Assembly (NCBI GenBank): GCA_034336665.1
Contig: CM067592.1
Span: 51,574,473 to 51,638,472 of the forward strand
DNA length: 64,000 nt
Origin: Luscinia megarhynchos
Taxonomy: Eukaryota; Chordata; Aves; Passeriformes; Turdidae
Reading direction: 5' to 3'
The position numbers and the translations under genes were made by a program. Position 1 is the stretch's first letter. The number at the start of each line of letters is the position of its first letter. The notes below the pieces were generated by a model. The model made no database searches. It worked only from the letters and a program-made list of their open reading frames with translations, and was not told where the DNA came from. Positions 29,258 through 41,400 of this stretch are shown here, piece by piece.

Positions 29258-29545
29258 TACCAGGAGTCCTTGGCTGACTCCAGAGCCTTCTTGCTGTTGG
29301 TGTTTGAGACACATACAGTGGCCTCTTCTCTTCTGGGATTCTCCACCTGTGTTGCTCCCATGGGACGCTGAGCAGGCTCAGGGCCAGCCAGCATTCCTGG
29401 GGCCTGGGCCAGCACTGGCAGTGGGGCACTAATCCTCAGGATGTCCCCCCATGCAGGTAGAGGGCACAGCCTGCCCAGAGCCTGCAGTGCCCACGTGAAG
29501 CAGAAGGGACGTTGGACATCCTGATCGCTGTGGAGGCCATGGGCT
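29258..29545 (-). pseudogene. 3' fragment of a third copy of the repeat-containing ORF
   Basis: Matches the last roughly 85-95 codons of the intact ORF, including the same stop codon. Upstream of about 29,545 the sequence departs from the ORF and the homologous frame soon meets a stop (near 29,555). A different minus-strand frame of 108 codons (29,436-29,762) crosses the junction. This is the right-hand edge of the tandem array. Confidence 0.65.
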
Positions 29546-29764
29546 TTCCTCTGGAATCACTGGAACCCGGACATGGGTCTGTGCCTCCAAAGGGCTGAGA
29601 CCCTCTTCTGCAGGAGTTTTGAAACTTTGATCTCTGTCCCTTTCCACATTGGCCTTGTGTATCTTGTCTTCCCTTTTGGACATTTCTCTGTTGCATCCTA
29701 CTTAGGACAAGTGATGGGCTCCGTAATCTTTCCTTTGCTTCTGCTCTTTGTTTAGGTTCCACCT

Positions 29765-32700
29765 TACTCCCGTAGTAAATACAATTGACAGAACTGATGA
29801 AGAGGGCCTGGAACTGAACTTTATTGTCAGGAAAGGCATAAACATGATCCTTTCAATGTACTTATAAGCAGAAGAATTTGAGAGAATGGGCTTTAGTAGT
29901 CACTTAAAGAGGCAAAGCATTTATGAGTATACTGAAGTGAACTTCCTGAAAAGCGACCCTTTTGTTGAGATGATTCTTACCTTGTTAAACTGACAGTAAG
30001 GTCATTTCATTGTCTGAATACTTTCTTGCATTTAGCATGGGTTTGTGCAACTCCTCAATGTTAGTTATATCTGTGTTCATTGTTTGAACAAGCTGAAAAC
30101 TCCAGGTATGCCCACTTTTGAGAAACATTTGTGGGAACAATTCACTGTGACTGGCTTTTAAATGTGTGCTATCTTTTACTAACATTCAGCTCAACATAGC
30201 AATGACATTTAATTTTACAAGTCTCTGAATGCATCTTCAAAAATTAGGTATGTTTCCGCTTTTTTTTACTATTTAGAAAATACATACTTCATTAGTCTTT
30301 ATTTTGTATTTCTGCCTTTTAAAATTACTCCAAAGGTGAACAGAGTATAACTGCAGGGGTGGTATGGTCTCACAGAAAGAAACATTTTAATAGTGATTGC
30401 AATAAGTGATTTGTTTGGGAGAAGCTTATGTATAAATGAGACCTCCATCTTGATTCATAGATATCTTAGAACCAAAAATAAATCCAGAAGATACTTACCC
30501 ACTAGAATATATGAGATGCTGGTAAATATGGGGTTTAATTCTATTATATGTACCAGCGTAGTTTTAGTATATGACATGTAATCAGGACTCTATTTCTGCC
30601 TAATAGCTCTCAGTGCTAGGAAGATTTTTCTGAAGGCGTCTCAATTTCCTCTTTCTTAATATTTCACATGTAAATTTAATTCTGATTTTATCTGATATTA
30701 CGAAACAAATTGATCTGAAATAGTGTGGGCTAAAAGGCTAAATTTTCTTACTCAAATACTATTGTTACTTAATTCTTAATCGTTCTCTAAAAATCTTCTT
30801 ACATTACTTTAGAATGTCCTATTTAATCTTCCTTAGAAACTGTTTCCAATGTAAGTAACAAAAATTATTTTTCTTCACTTAAATTTTCTTTTTTTTCTCC
30901 CCATCAGCCTTCTGTTTTCAGGTTCTAATCAGCTTTCTGGAGGTTCCTGTAAGCACACATGATCACTAGGTGGTGGTGTTCTGCCAAAGAAAAGCTTAAC
31001 ATGTGGGAACTACATATGCATGAATAAAGGAGAATGCAGAGATTGCAATTATTTAGTTATTGTAGTTTTTTCTTTAAAGTTTTGCGAAATTTCTAAGTTA
31101 AGGGGGGAGAAAAAGCTTTTTTTTCTAGTTGATTTATTTCAAAATGATAAACTATTTTTTGTGGACCTTGAGTAATGGCCATGTACATGAATAATTACAT
31201 CTTCTATCAGCAGGCAGTTAAGACTACTGCTGTAAAGATCTTGGGAAGGTTGGTGGCACCTGATACTGCATTTCAAATCTGAAGTTTAAAAATATGCCCG
31301 GAGTCCATATAAGAAGAGAGTAAGATTCTGAGATTGACATGTCGTTATGAAACATTTCTGCTTTCATAAATGTATTTGCTTTGTTTTATGTTTTCCTAAT
31401 CTATAAGGAGGTACAAAAATGTTCCTTAAAACTGGGATGGCCCTCCCTTAACTAACAGGATAATTGTTTTTGTCACAGGCAATAGTGTGCAGGGTACTTG
31501 AACTTTCATAAGAATAATCTTTTCATAATCTTGAAACAGATGTTAAAACCTCTTCAATTTCCCCCCAAATGCTCAATTTCTTGTTATCTCCCAAAATTTT
31601 GACCAGATGGGTAGAATTTGACTTTCCAGAGTATAGCAGAAGTCTTGGTCTTTACCTCTGTATTAAAAAGAAGCTGAAAAGATATATTTAGTTATTTTCT
31701 CTCTGGAAGTTGCAGCTTGCAGCTTATGTTATGAAACTTGCAAGAACACAGAGCACCCATATGCTAAAAATAATAAGTGAATTCAGTCCTGTCTGCCTTT
31801 TGATATGGACTTCTCTGTAGCATGAGCCTCCTTTTCCAGCAAATACAAATACTTTCTTTAGAGTGACTACTATTCCTACTTCTGTAAAGTCATTTGTATT
31901 TGCAGTCTCTTTAATGTAGATTAAGAAGGAAAAGAAACACACTGGCAACTATGAAATAATATAAAAATCTTCTGGATAGTCAGCCTTGCTCTTGTGGATT
32001 ATCAATAATTTTAATCTATGAGCACAGTATTTTGGACTGGATAGGCACAAGAGGAAAGAAATAGTCTCCTTAGTCCACAGCAACCTCTTTAGGAGTTTCT
32101 ACATGTCTTTTGAGAATTGCGCATATGTAAAATGGTAAACCAAAATTTTCCACCCAGATCCTATTCCTGTCAATTGCATTCCAAAACTAGTTTCTGGCGT
32201 CTCATTAAATTAAAAAAAAAAAAAAATTCCTCCCTTGCTTCTGCCCCTAAAAAATGCTTTCTAAGAGAGCTTTTCTCAGGGCAGTGAACAACAAATGCCC
32301 AAAGAACTTATAGCTCCCCATCAACCTCACAAACAACACAGTCAGTGATGAAATGCAGACAACAGGGGAGGGAGAGGGAAAGGCATTGGAACAAGTAGGT
32401 GTAAAAAGCTTTTCCAAGTCTAGTAGTGTCTGTGAGGCTTGTGGAATAAAAAGTAAAATGATCAGCATTTTTATACCAGCAGAGTAAATGTCTGGGCAAA
32501 TGCAACTCATTTTGACAAACAAGTCAATACAGTTTATTTCATTTGTGGCAGTAGTAACAAGCTGTGTCAGCATAAGCAGTCTTGCTGTGTAAGCTGTATC
32601 TGTCCTGTGGGGGTTCATTAACTTTGTCTGCTGTAGACCAGACCTCTTAGAGCTTCTTGCTTACTTACTGGTTACACACGAAAAATGGGAGAGACATTAG

Positions 32701-34799
32701 TGACTTCAAATTTTCAACTGATTAATGAGTTCTGCATTCATCCCTCTGAAATGTCATGACTATTCTAGCATTGCTGTAGATACTGATGACACCCCCTGAT
32801 ACAGAAGTGGCTTTTAGGCAAAAATCAATCCACACTGCAATAGCTTGCAATTTCACAGCAGAAAACATGCACCTTGTGAGCAGTTCCACAGCTCTTACTG
32901 CCCCTTACTCTCTGAAAGCTTTTGTCTGTTTTATGCTGTGTCTAATCTTGCTGCAAAAGGAAGATTTTTTCATGTGTGGAAAATACCAAAATTCTAATAC
33001 TGATCATACCTTGAAGACAAGAATGCTGTTAGAAAAACAAAACCATCCCAACTCTATAATGCTGAAATCTTAAGAAACTTCTGGACAGCCAACAGGATGC
33101 TTCTGTTTATTATACGTATTTTTAATTTAATGGTTTCATTTTAGAACCAGGTACAAAGTTGTACCCAACAGGATAGGAGGAAGCTTGTCCATCAACTTAC
33201 CTGGGTTTATCAGGTCCAGAGGATGAGTCCTTAGCATTGCTAGTGAGAGGAGCATTTAGCAGGAGTCTTTGGTTATCCAGCACATTTTTTCATTTAACCA
33301 GAAACATTTAATAAGAAAATATAGCAGCACATTCTAGCACATTCCCCTTGCAATGAAATATTTTTCAATCCACAGGCTGCTGGCATTTAGTCCTTTGAAA
33401 AGCTAATAACCTTTGAAATGTCCTCATTCATAAGGAAAATCTGTTATATTTTCTGAAAAAAATAGGTTTTCAGCTATGCTTTCCACATATTATTAGGATT
33501 TTGTTGAGAAAACGGGATTCATATTTATATTTGAAAATTGTCTTTCCTCTGTAAATGTCTCAATTCTGTAATGACATTTGAGTTTTACAGGTTTTTAATG
33601 CTGCCACTTAGGAACTCTGCAGACTCCACATCTGGAAGAAATGCACATCATCTGTAATAATGATAATCTTTTAGGGTAATTTTCTTACCCCTGACAGAAA
33701 GCCAATTTTTAATATATTTAAATATGCCACACTCTTTCTTTTGTTGTGAAGCATTAGGAAAAAAGCCCCAATTTAAACTTTGAGGCTCCTGCTTGTACCC
33801 TCAGTAAAATAACCCTCCTTCTCTTGTGGGCAATGATGGTAGACCTCAATAATAGCAATAGTCTTTGCATTATATTGCAGAGTAATAAAATGCTGAAGCC
33901 TGTTAACTATGTTGGTGATGCATTAAGAATGGCATCTGTTCTTTCAGCATTTAACTGATCCCACTTTTGAGTAAAGGGAGATTTGGGGCATTCACTTAAC
34001 TTCTGGAGAAGGAAGCAGCCATCAACAGTACTCTAATGCCAGGGTTGTACACAGGTAACTGCTTTTGCTTCAGTATTTTCAGGCAATACTGGGTAAAATT
34101 ACTGCCTGCAATCAGTCATAAAGTGTTTTTTCTCCTGCTGTGCGAACAGTGGGATTAGCATAACAGTTATTTCACTTAGTTTTTCTAGTTTGGAAGATTT
34201 TCATTCATGAAGGCCCCCAAAGACGACTGTGCAGTAAAGCCACTCTGGTAATGCCAATCCCAACCCCAGTGAAGCTGTTGTGGGGAGCCTGTGTGTGCAG
34301 GGTGGTTCTGGAATACCTGGTTGCATAAGGCAGGCCTGTGCCTACAGCAGAGCTCTCTGGCCTGCTGCAGGAGAGTGAAATCAGCATCAAGTCCTTTAAC
34401 AAAGCCCACAAATACGAGGAGGCAGCATAGACCCTTTTCTGACTGGGAACAGAAATCTTTGCAGTTTACAGCGGCCAGATTTTACAGGGACACTCTCTTT
34501 GGGTTCAAGATGGATATACCCCTTAATTTCATGCCTTTTTGTATAATTGTAATCTGTTGCTGGTACATCTCTGTCCTTTGATACTTCAGAACTTTGAACT
34601 GGTGATAGAAAAGGAAATAGTTCTGCACATCAAAAACTGTCTGTTGTCTACTGTGTTTTGCACAGCTAATCAAGGTAAATAATGGAAGAATTTTAAGGAT
34701 TATGACCATGTGCATATATAGCAAAAATAAAAGGAGAAGAATTGAGGTCACTCAACTGCAGTGAGATAGTGATTTGTAAATTTTTTTTTTTCAATAAGC
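29765..34799. other. Gene-poor AT-rich region
   Basis: No coding region, RNA gene or clear transposon seen. Contains a CTCF-like motif at 30,963-30,976, in a block of more even composition at about 30,900-31,040 that may be a conserved non-coding element. Confidence 0.5.
30963..30976 (+). promoter_or_regulatory. CTCF-like motif
   Basis: TCACTAGGTGGTGG agrees with the CTCF core (CCASYAGRKGGCRS) at 12 of 14 positions. Single motif by eye; weak evidence. Confidence 0.2.
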
Positions 34800-35410
34800 T
34801 GTGCTGGTTTGAAGGTAAGCCAGCAGAAGTTAACCCCACACAAATACCTGTCAGAGATTTTAAGTTGAAGTTATAATTTAATAGAAAGATTACAATAAAT
34901 GCAATGAATACAAAAAACTGGCTTAAAACCACAGGGTAGAGCCTGGCCCCTGTTAGGCAGGGTGGTGGTCTCAGTCTGCAGGGCTGTTGAGAGATGACTT
35001 GTCAAAAGACCTGGTCCTGTGAAAAGTCTGGTCCCCCTCCAGTGTCCAATGGTAGTGGCGGTGTCCTGAGCCACAGACTATATACAGTCAGGAATGTTTG
35101 ATGCCACCCCCAGGACAACCATTTTCACAATGGAATGATGTAATCCTATGAGTCATAGGATATTTTGGGGAGTCCTTGATGCCCATTGGCAGAGATGCCC
35201 CCCCCCAGGCTGTGTGTATTTATCACATGAAGACATTGCACCCACCTCATATGTGGGATGTGCATGGGACAGCTGTTGCCACTATTAGCCATTCATCAGG
35301 AATAGTGTAGATGGGTGTGGAATGCATACAGACACCATTTTGGTACTGTTTCTCCTGTAACCACAAAGCTAATAAAACATTTTTCAAGAAAAAGTTATAT
35401 TTGTTACATC
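34800..35410 (-). mobile_element. ERVL-type solo LTR, antisense
   Basis: Read on the minus strand it starts near TGTAACAAATATAAC, has TATATA at about 35,078-35,084 and ends CTTCAAACCAGCACA at 34,800. The same terminal style (CTTCAAACCAG-ACA) is seen in the 708-bp solo LTR at 26,223, pointing to a related family. Contains a C10 run (35,200-35,209) and a 9-bp inverted repeat around 35,142-35,160. Target duplication not resolved. Confidence 0.75.
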
Positions 35411-38400
35411 ATGGAGTACATCTTATGTTTTCACCCTCATTTCATTGAGGAAAATGACTTCTAATTTTGATTTCTTTAGCTGTGACTAAGCTCTGTATTA
35501 CCCATAGCTAGTAGCTGAATTAAGGTAGGTGAAGGGCTTTTTATCAGGAGACTTGTGATCTTTCTGCATAGCAACAAGTGTTGTGGAGAACAGTGTGAAT
35601 AAATCTGGAGCGATGAGGGTTATTTTTCCCTAAAATGCCCAAAATCTCTACTTACTATAGAATAAGTTTTGTTGGAGGTCTCGAACAGAGAGAAGCACTC
35701 AAATATTTTTTTGCTATCAAATTGAAAAATTGCTGTTGTCCTGCCTTCCATAACTATGCCATATAAGACAGTAGAGCTTTTGCTTTCTGACATTGGCAGG
35801 GCATTGGTGTTGGTGAGGCTTCTTTCCACACTGAATTGCTTCACTGGAGGTGATGCTTTGCAGTTCGAGGTTGTTTCTGTGATGCTGTAGTGGTCAAACC
35901 CATATTGACCATACACCTTATCTCTTCCATCTAGTGCTTTACCTCCATGAAGCTGGTGAATCTTTTCCACCCTAAGCCATCGTGAAGCAGTTCTTGCAGA
36001 ATGCTGTCTCGTATAGTGATGCTGCTCACCAAAAAAAAAAAATTGATCAGGGTCTGGATTACTCTACTGTCTTGAAAAGTAGATTAAATAATCCTGAACA
36101 ATTTTTATGAATGCTCAAGTAGTAGCATTGCTTAATCTCTCCCTCTCAGCTTTTGTAGATGAGACTAGCAGATTTTGTTTGTGTTCTACTTCAATTGATT
36201 TTCAAAACATTCATTATTTCTGTGTTTTTCTATTTACATATTGCCAAAAAAACCCCCACATTAAATTGCATCATAGTGTTTGGTAACCAAGTAAAATCAA
36301 TCTGCTTTTCTAATACTTAGTAACTGTTACTGAGTTTTACTTTGAGAATCTCAAAAACTCCATCTCAATGAGTTGTATGCTATCAGTGGTGTGTGTTCTG
36401 CTTCACTTGCTGTTTATCAGTTATTACTGTTGCTAAAGCTGAGTCACATTTCCTTTGTGTTCAATGCTTTAACCTTGTGACTTAAAAGTAAAATTTGGAA
36501 TCAAGCTGCAGTAAAAATATAGAAGTGTAATTAGACATACCCAGGCAGTGCTAGTCTATTTAGTATTCATATTATGATGTCAGTTTTTGACCTTCTTATT
36601 TTATTGTCATAAATTCCTTCCTTTACTTTCCTGCTGACTATTAGTGATCTGAAGGTTCCCAGCTGAGTGTTTTCCCATATCTCCAATCTAAATTGCATTT
36701 GGGAGGAATCTGCAAAGCTATGTGCCCACAATGGACTTTAGTGTTTTTCCCATATGAGAAGACAGAAAACGAAGGATTTGTTTCACTCTGTGTGTATGCA
36801 CCAAGATATGGGACACATTTTCACCATCTTCTCAAGGGAACATGAAGGGACCAAAAGACAACAGAGTTTGCTATGTTGTTGTAATTGTGGAACTACAATT
36901 AGTGCAGCAGGATGAGAGCTGAGAGGTGGCTCCTGAAATGTGCTTGTGATTTCTTAGGGAATCCATAGGTACTAGGTTACCTGTACCTGCTCTTTCCCCA
37001 CCTTGGCCGGACTGACCCAAATGCCAGTTTTTCATGAAAGCAAATTGACAGAAAAGGGCAGAAGAGGGCCAGGACAGGGAAATGTGCTGGAGGAAAAGAG
37101 AAGGTGAAGATATGGCTGCTGCAGGAATTCACAGCGGAATTTTTATGCAAAGTATGTGACAAAGGATGGTAGGCTTATGGCTAGCAGCATTCTTGTAACC
37201 TGAAAATCTTTTGTGTCTAGTAATTGGAGACTTTTAAATTTTCTCAGTGCTGGTGGGGTACCTTTGTGACACATAAATACCTACCTAAAACCTAAGCTTT
37301 CATAAACGTTCAGCTTCACTGGGACTTCCAACCCTTTGCAATACCACCAGTCAAATTTGCAAGGTGAGAGCACAGCCACCAGCAAGTCTCTGTTCCCCTC
37401 CTTGAGGAGAATTTATAAACAAGGCAGCTGACATGGTGAGAAGAGAATGTCAGGACATCAGATTGCTTTTCCTGATGCCTGGCTCTTTGAGGCTGATTCC
37501 AACAAAGTGATTATTTATGTATGTCTGCAGCATGATTGGCATTTCTTTTTGTGAAACCTCAGGAGGTGCAAGTCATAATAAATGTGAGTGACAGAACTGA
37601 ATTATGAAAGAAGCCAGAAATATTTCACATAGATGCCAGGAAATATTTTTTTTAAATATAAGAAGCATTTTCAGTAGGACACTGAAAATACTTTAAGATA
37701 AAAAATTCTCTTAATACTTTAATGCATTGCTTGACAACTAGTCCTTGCACTCAGGTAACTTGAAAATTATTTAGAGGAATCAAAATAATCTTATAAGTAC
37801 TTATTTATTCATGAGCTTCTCGTTTGGGTGATTCCCTCTACCATCCCCCTTCTTTCAGTCTGCAGCAGATGAAACTGTTCAAGGTTTTATATTGCAGTGA
37901 ATAGTATCACCAAGAAGCAGACAATTGATAAGAGGTTGCCTGGGAAACCCTGTGCCCATTGATTTTCATTTTGCTGCATTATGTACTTGCAGGTGTAACT
38001 ATTTTCAGCCAAAAAATTCCCCTAGAATTCTTCCCATAGAATCAATCCAGTGATAGGGAAATTACCTTTTGTTTTCTAGAGAATTTAATGTTAGTTTTTC
38101 ATTTTATTTTTGATAATCTCTAAAATGGAGGTGTTTCATGTGTGTGTGGGGGTTGGTGAAGTGGTTGAGGTTTTTTTTGGAAACTACTTGCAGCAATAGA
38201 AATTCTGCTTGAGAAAGCAGTATGGAAATAAACTGCTTTAAAGGCAGCTCACGTATAAAACACAGTCTCCCTGCCAATGGAAAAACCCCACCAGTTCTCA
38301 AGAGAGCCCTGCTCTGATCAGTCTGAGTAGATTATTCCTTCAGCTTTAATAATTCAAACTCCCTGTCTGCCTTACAGGGAGTTTTCCTCTCGCCTGGAAG

Positions 38401-41400
38401 ACACATGATGCTGACTTGGGAGATCCCCAGTCTGCTGCTCGAATTTTTAATGATAGGTTTGTTCTTGACACTATCTCCTTAAGGAAAAAAAAAACCCACC
38501 TTTTTTTTTTAGTAGGAAAATCTGTAAGGAATCTAAGAGATTTACATGGACATTCACTCTCCAGTTACTCGGTATTTTTTCCCCCAAGAAAGAGGAAAAA
38601 TTCAGGATTAAATGTTTAACTTATGCTAATAATAGAAGACTAATCAAAATCACAATTAGCCTATTTCACCTGGCTTGGTACTCTGGGCATCCTAATACCC
38701 ATTGTGTGCCCAAAGTATTTTCTTGATACAAGATTTGATGCTAGGGTACTAATAAAAAAATAAATTAAAACTTGATTCCGTGTTCTGCATATCCACTATG
38801 CAATTTGCTGAGTTCTCTGTGTGTGTTCTTCTGGTGGTATTGGCAATACTTTGCTGACTTTATTGCTGCTAGATTTTAGCTCTGAAAACCACAGTACTAA
38901 TGGTGAAATCCCAGGAAGTCGTGCAATCTATCTGTGGCCTCTACCCTTCTGTCAGGATGGGTCTCCCCAGCCTGGCTGAAATGAGTAAGGTCAGTCAGTG
39001 TGTCTGTGAGATGTAAGTGGCCATTAGTCATGGCCACAGCATCCTTCCCTCTAGATGGGAATTACGTCTGACCAGACATATGTGATCAAACTAGGAAAAA
39101 ATGTGGTGGTGGTGGTGGTGGAGGAGCTCTTCATCCATCAAACTGATTTTGGTAGGTTGGTGTCCTGCTGGAACTGCTACAGAGGGAGAGGTTTTTCAGG
39201 GCTTGAGCCTGAAAGTCTTGGTGCACTGCCTCCTGGTGCAGTCCATGTATACTTTGGTGGGCTGTTCCCCCTGGCCACAGGAGAATCTGCTCAACACCTG
39301 TATGGTAACAGCAGGGCTTGAGTGTGTGGGGCAGTGAGCACTCTGTGCTCACACGGGTTTTCTTCACCTGCCTCGCTCACAGAGCAACAGCAGAGCAGTT
39401 CAGCTTGCAAAGCAGCCTCGGATGGTGGGGCAGGGAAATGGGGTCAGCTGAGGTCTGAGCAGGCACTTGTTTCTGCAGGTTCTCATGCTCCTTGCTGTCC
39501 TGCGTCTGCAATGCTGTCGCGTGCCAGTCAGGGCTCTGATGCAGCATCCTCCTGAATGCACACCCTTGAAAATTTTCCACTTGGGGTGAGAACAGCAGTC
39601 AAGTGAATTCAGAGGAATGAATTGCTTTTCTTATTTGCACTTCATGTACACAATGGGAGTGATACTCAGACCTCCAGGTGACCACGGACCAGTGCAGTGG
39701 CCGAAAGCTGCTGAAACACAATGTGACAGAGGGCCATTCCAGAAACGAGGACATCTATCTTTGTCCTCTTTGCGGAGCCAACCTGACAGTGGGGTCAAAC
39801 TGTGTACCAGTAACTGCAGTACATCAAAAGGAGAACTGGGTTCTTTATCCTTTTTTAACTCGCTCTTTTCTTTCTCATCAATATTTTTTCTTTCTGTGAA
39901 ACCTAATTTCTGCTTCTAAGACTGCATTTCTGCCAAGCACTCACTTTCCTTTCTGTCAGAGAATGAAGAGAATCAAATCCCAACTTTTATAACCATTACT
40001 TTTATTCCAGAGTGGTGAAAGCAAGATATTTATATTTCAAAAAGCTAATAACACAGAATGTGAATACAGCTGACTGTCAAATTAATTTCTGTTGCTATGC
40101 ACAGGTTTTGATTCAATGTTATGCAACTACAAATACTTCACTGAAAGAAATGATACTTTTAGTTGTTTCAAGTCCTTGTTTGCACACAGTTATTACTTTA
40201 ATTTATCTATCGTTTTCTGCAATAGATGTATATTTCTTTTCTTCTTGGCAATGGTGTAATGCAAAGATTTGGTCTCCATACAAATATATTACGTCTTCCA
40301 GGAGAATTTCAAATTGCTAGCAGCATTGCTTAAGCACAGAAATTCGTTTAGTAAGACAGATTTATTGGAGCAGTACTGAATTAGTTGACATAATGTATAA
40401 CCCACAGTTTGATATTGCCTTCTGCCCTCTCAGCTTTACCAATATTAAGTAGATTAGCTTCACCATGGAATAAGCTGTGTTTGCAATTTCCTCTTTTATG
40501 GGGAGGTTAAATGAAACACAACAGAACAGTTGCGCTGACTGTGCTCATAGAGAATATTTTTCTGGACAAAGTAGGAGTCTTTTATTTTCCATGCCTGTGC
40601 TCTACTCCAAGGCTGACGCCCTTTTTTTTACACCTGTTATTTTACATGCTGTAAATTTTAATTTGCATTTCCAGTTACGTTTATTACTGCCTAGTATATG
40701 ATTAGTTAAAAAGTAACTGGCAAACTGTTTTTACTTGAAATGTTCTACTTTCTCTTAATAAAATATATGTGATTACTTTTTGCTTTATTTAGTACTCTTT
40801 TGGTCTTATTTCAACCAAGCAGAATGTCACCTTAATTTTAGTATTTCCTGTCAGAAGTGACAATACACTGCTATGGGTAAGAAATGTTAGCTAAGAATCC
40901 AAATGGTAGAGAAAAGTAGAAGACTTTAATATGTTGAGTTTTGAAAAATGCACAAAAAACAGTAGGAGATGAGGTATAAACGGACACAAATATTCAGGAT
41001 AAGAGTATAAAGGCAGCTATTTCTTCAGTGCTGAGTAGTTTTTCCTTGGTATAATAAGAACTGAACCACTAAACCACTGGATCACTTCTACTGTTCCTGA
41101 GATAGAAAGCGGCTTAGACATTGCATTGGGTCTTGCTATTTTATCCTATACTAGTAGTCTGCATTGGGTTTAGGACCCAGCAAGCCTAATTTTTCTTAAA
41201 TGTGGAAGAATACCTTGCCAATATATATATAACCTGAATTTGGCCATCATAGTATAACTTAGATAAACTTTTGTGCATCTGAAATGGAGATGAGGGTCTT
41301 TGCTGCTACTGCTGAAGTTGGATCAGAAATTCAAGGGAAGTTTTTTGCTCCAAGAATTAGTTATTGAAATACCAGGAAACAAGGCCCATCTAAAAAGAAT

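Larger units (their letters stand above)
23780..29545. repeat. Direct segmental duplication, block 2
   Basis: Second copy of block 1. Carries the 5' part of the intact ORF, its upstream region, the spacer and a 3' end copy of the ORF. Differs from block 1 by the solo LTR at 25,516-26,223, absence of the 324-bp insert, minisatellite copy number and a small insertion near 29,100. Homology ends around 29,515-29,545. Confidence 0.93.
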
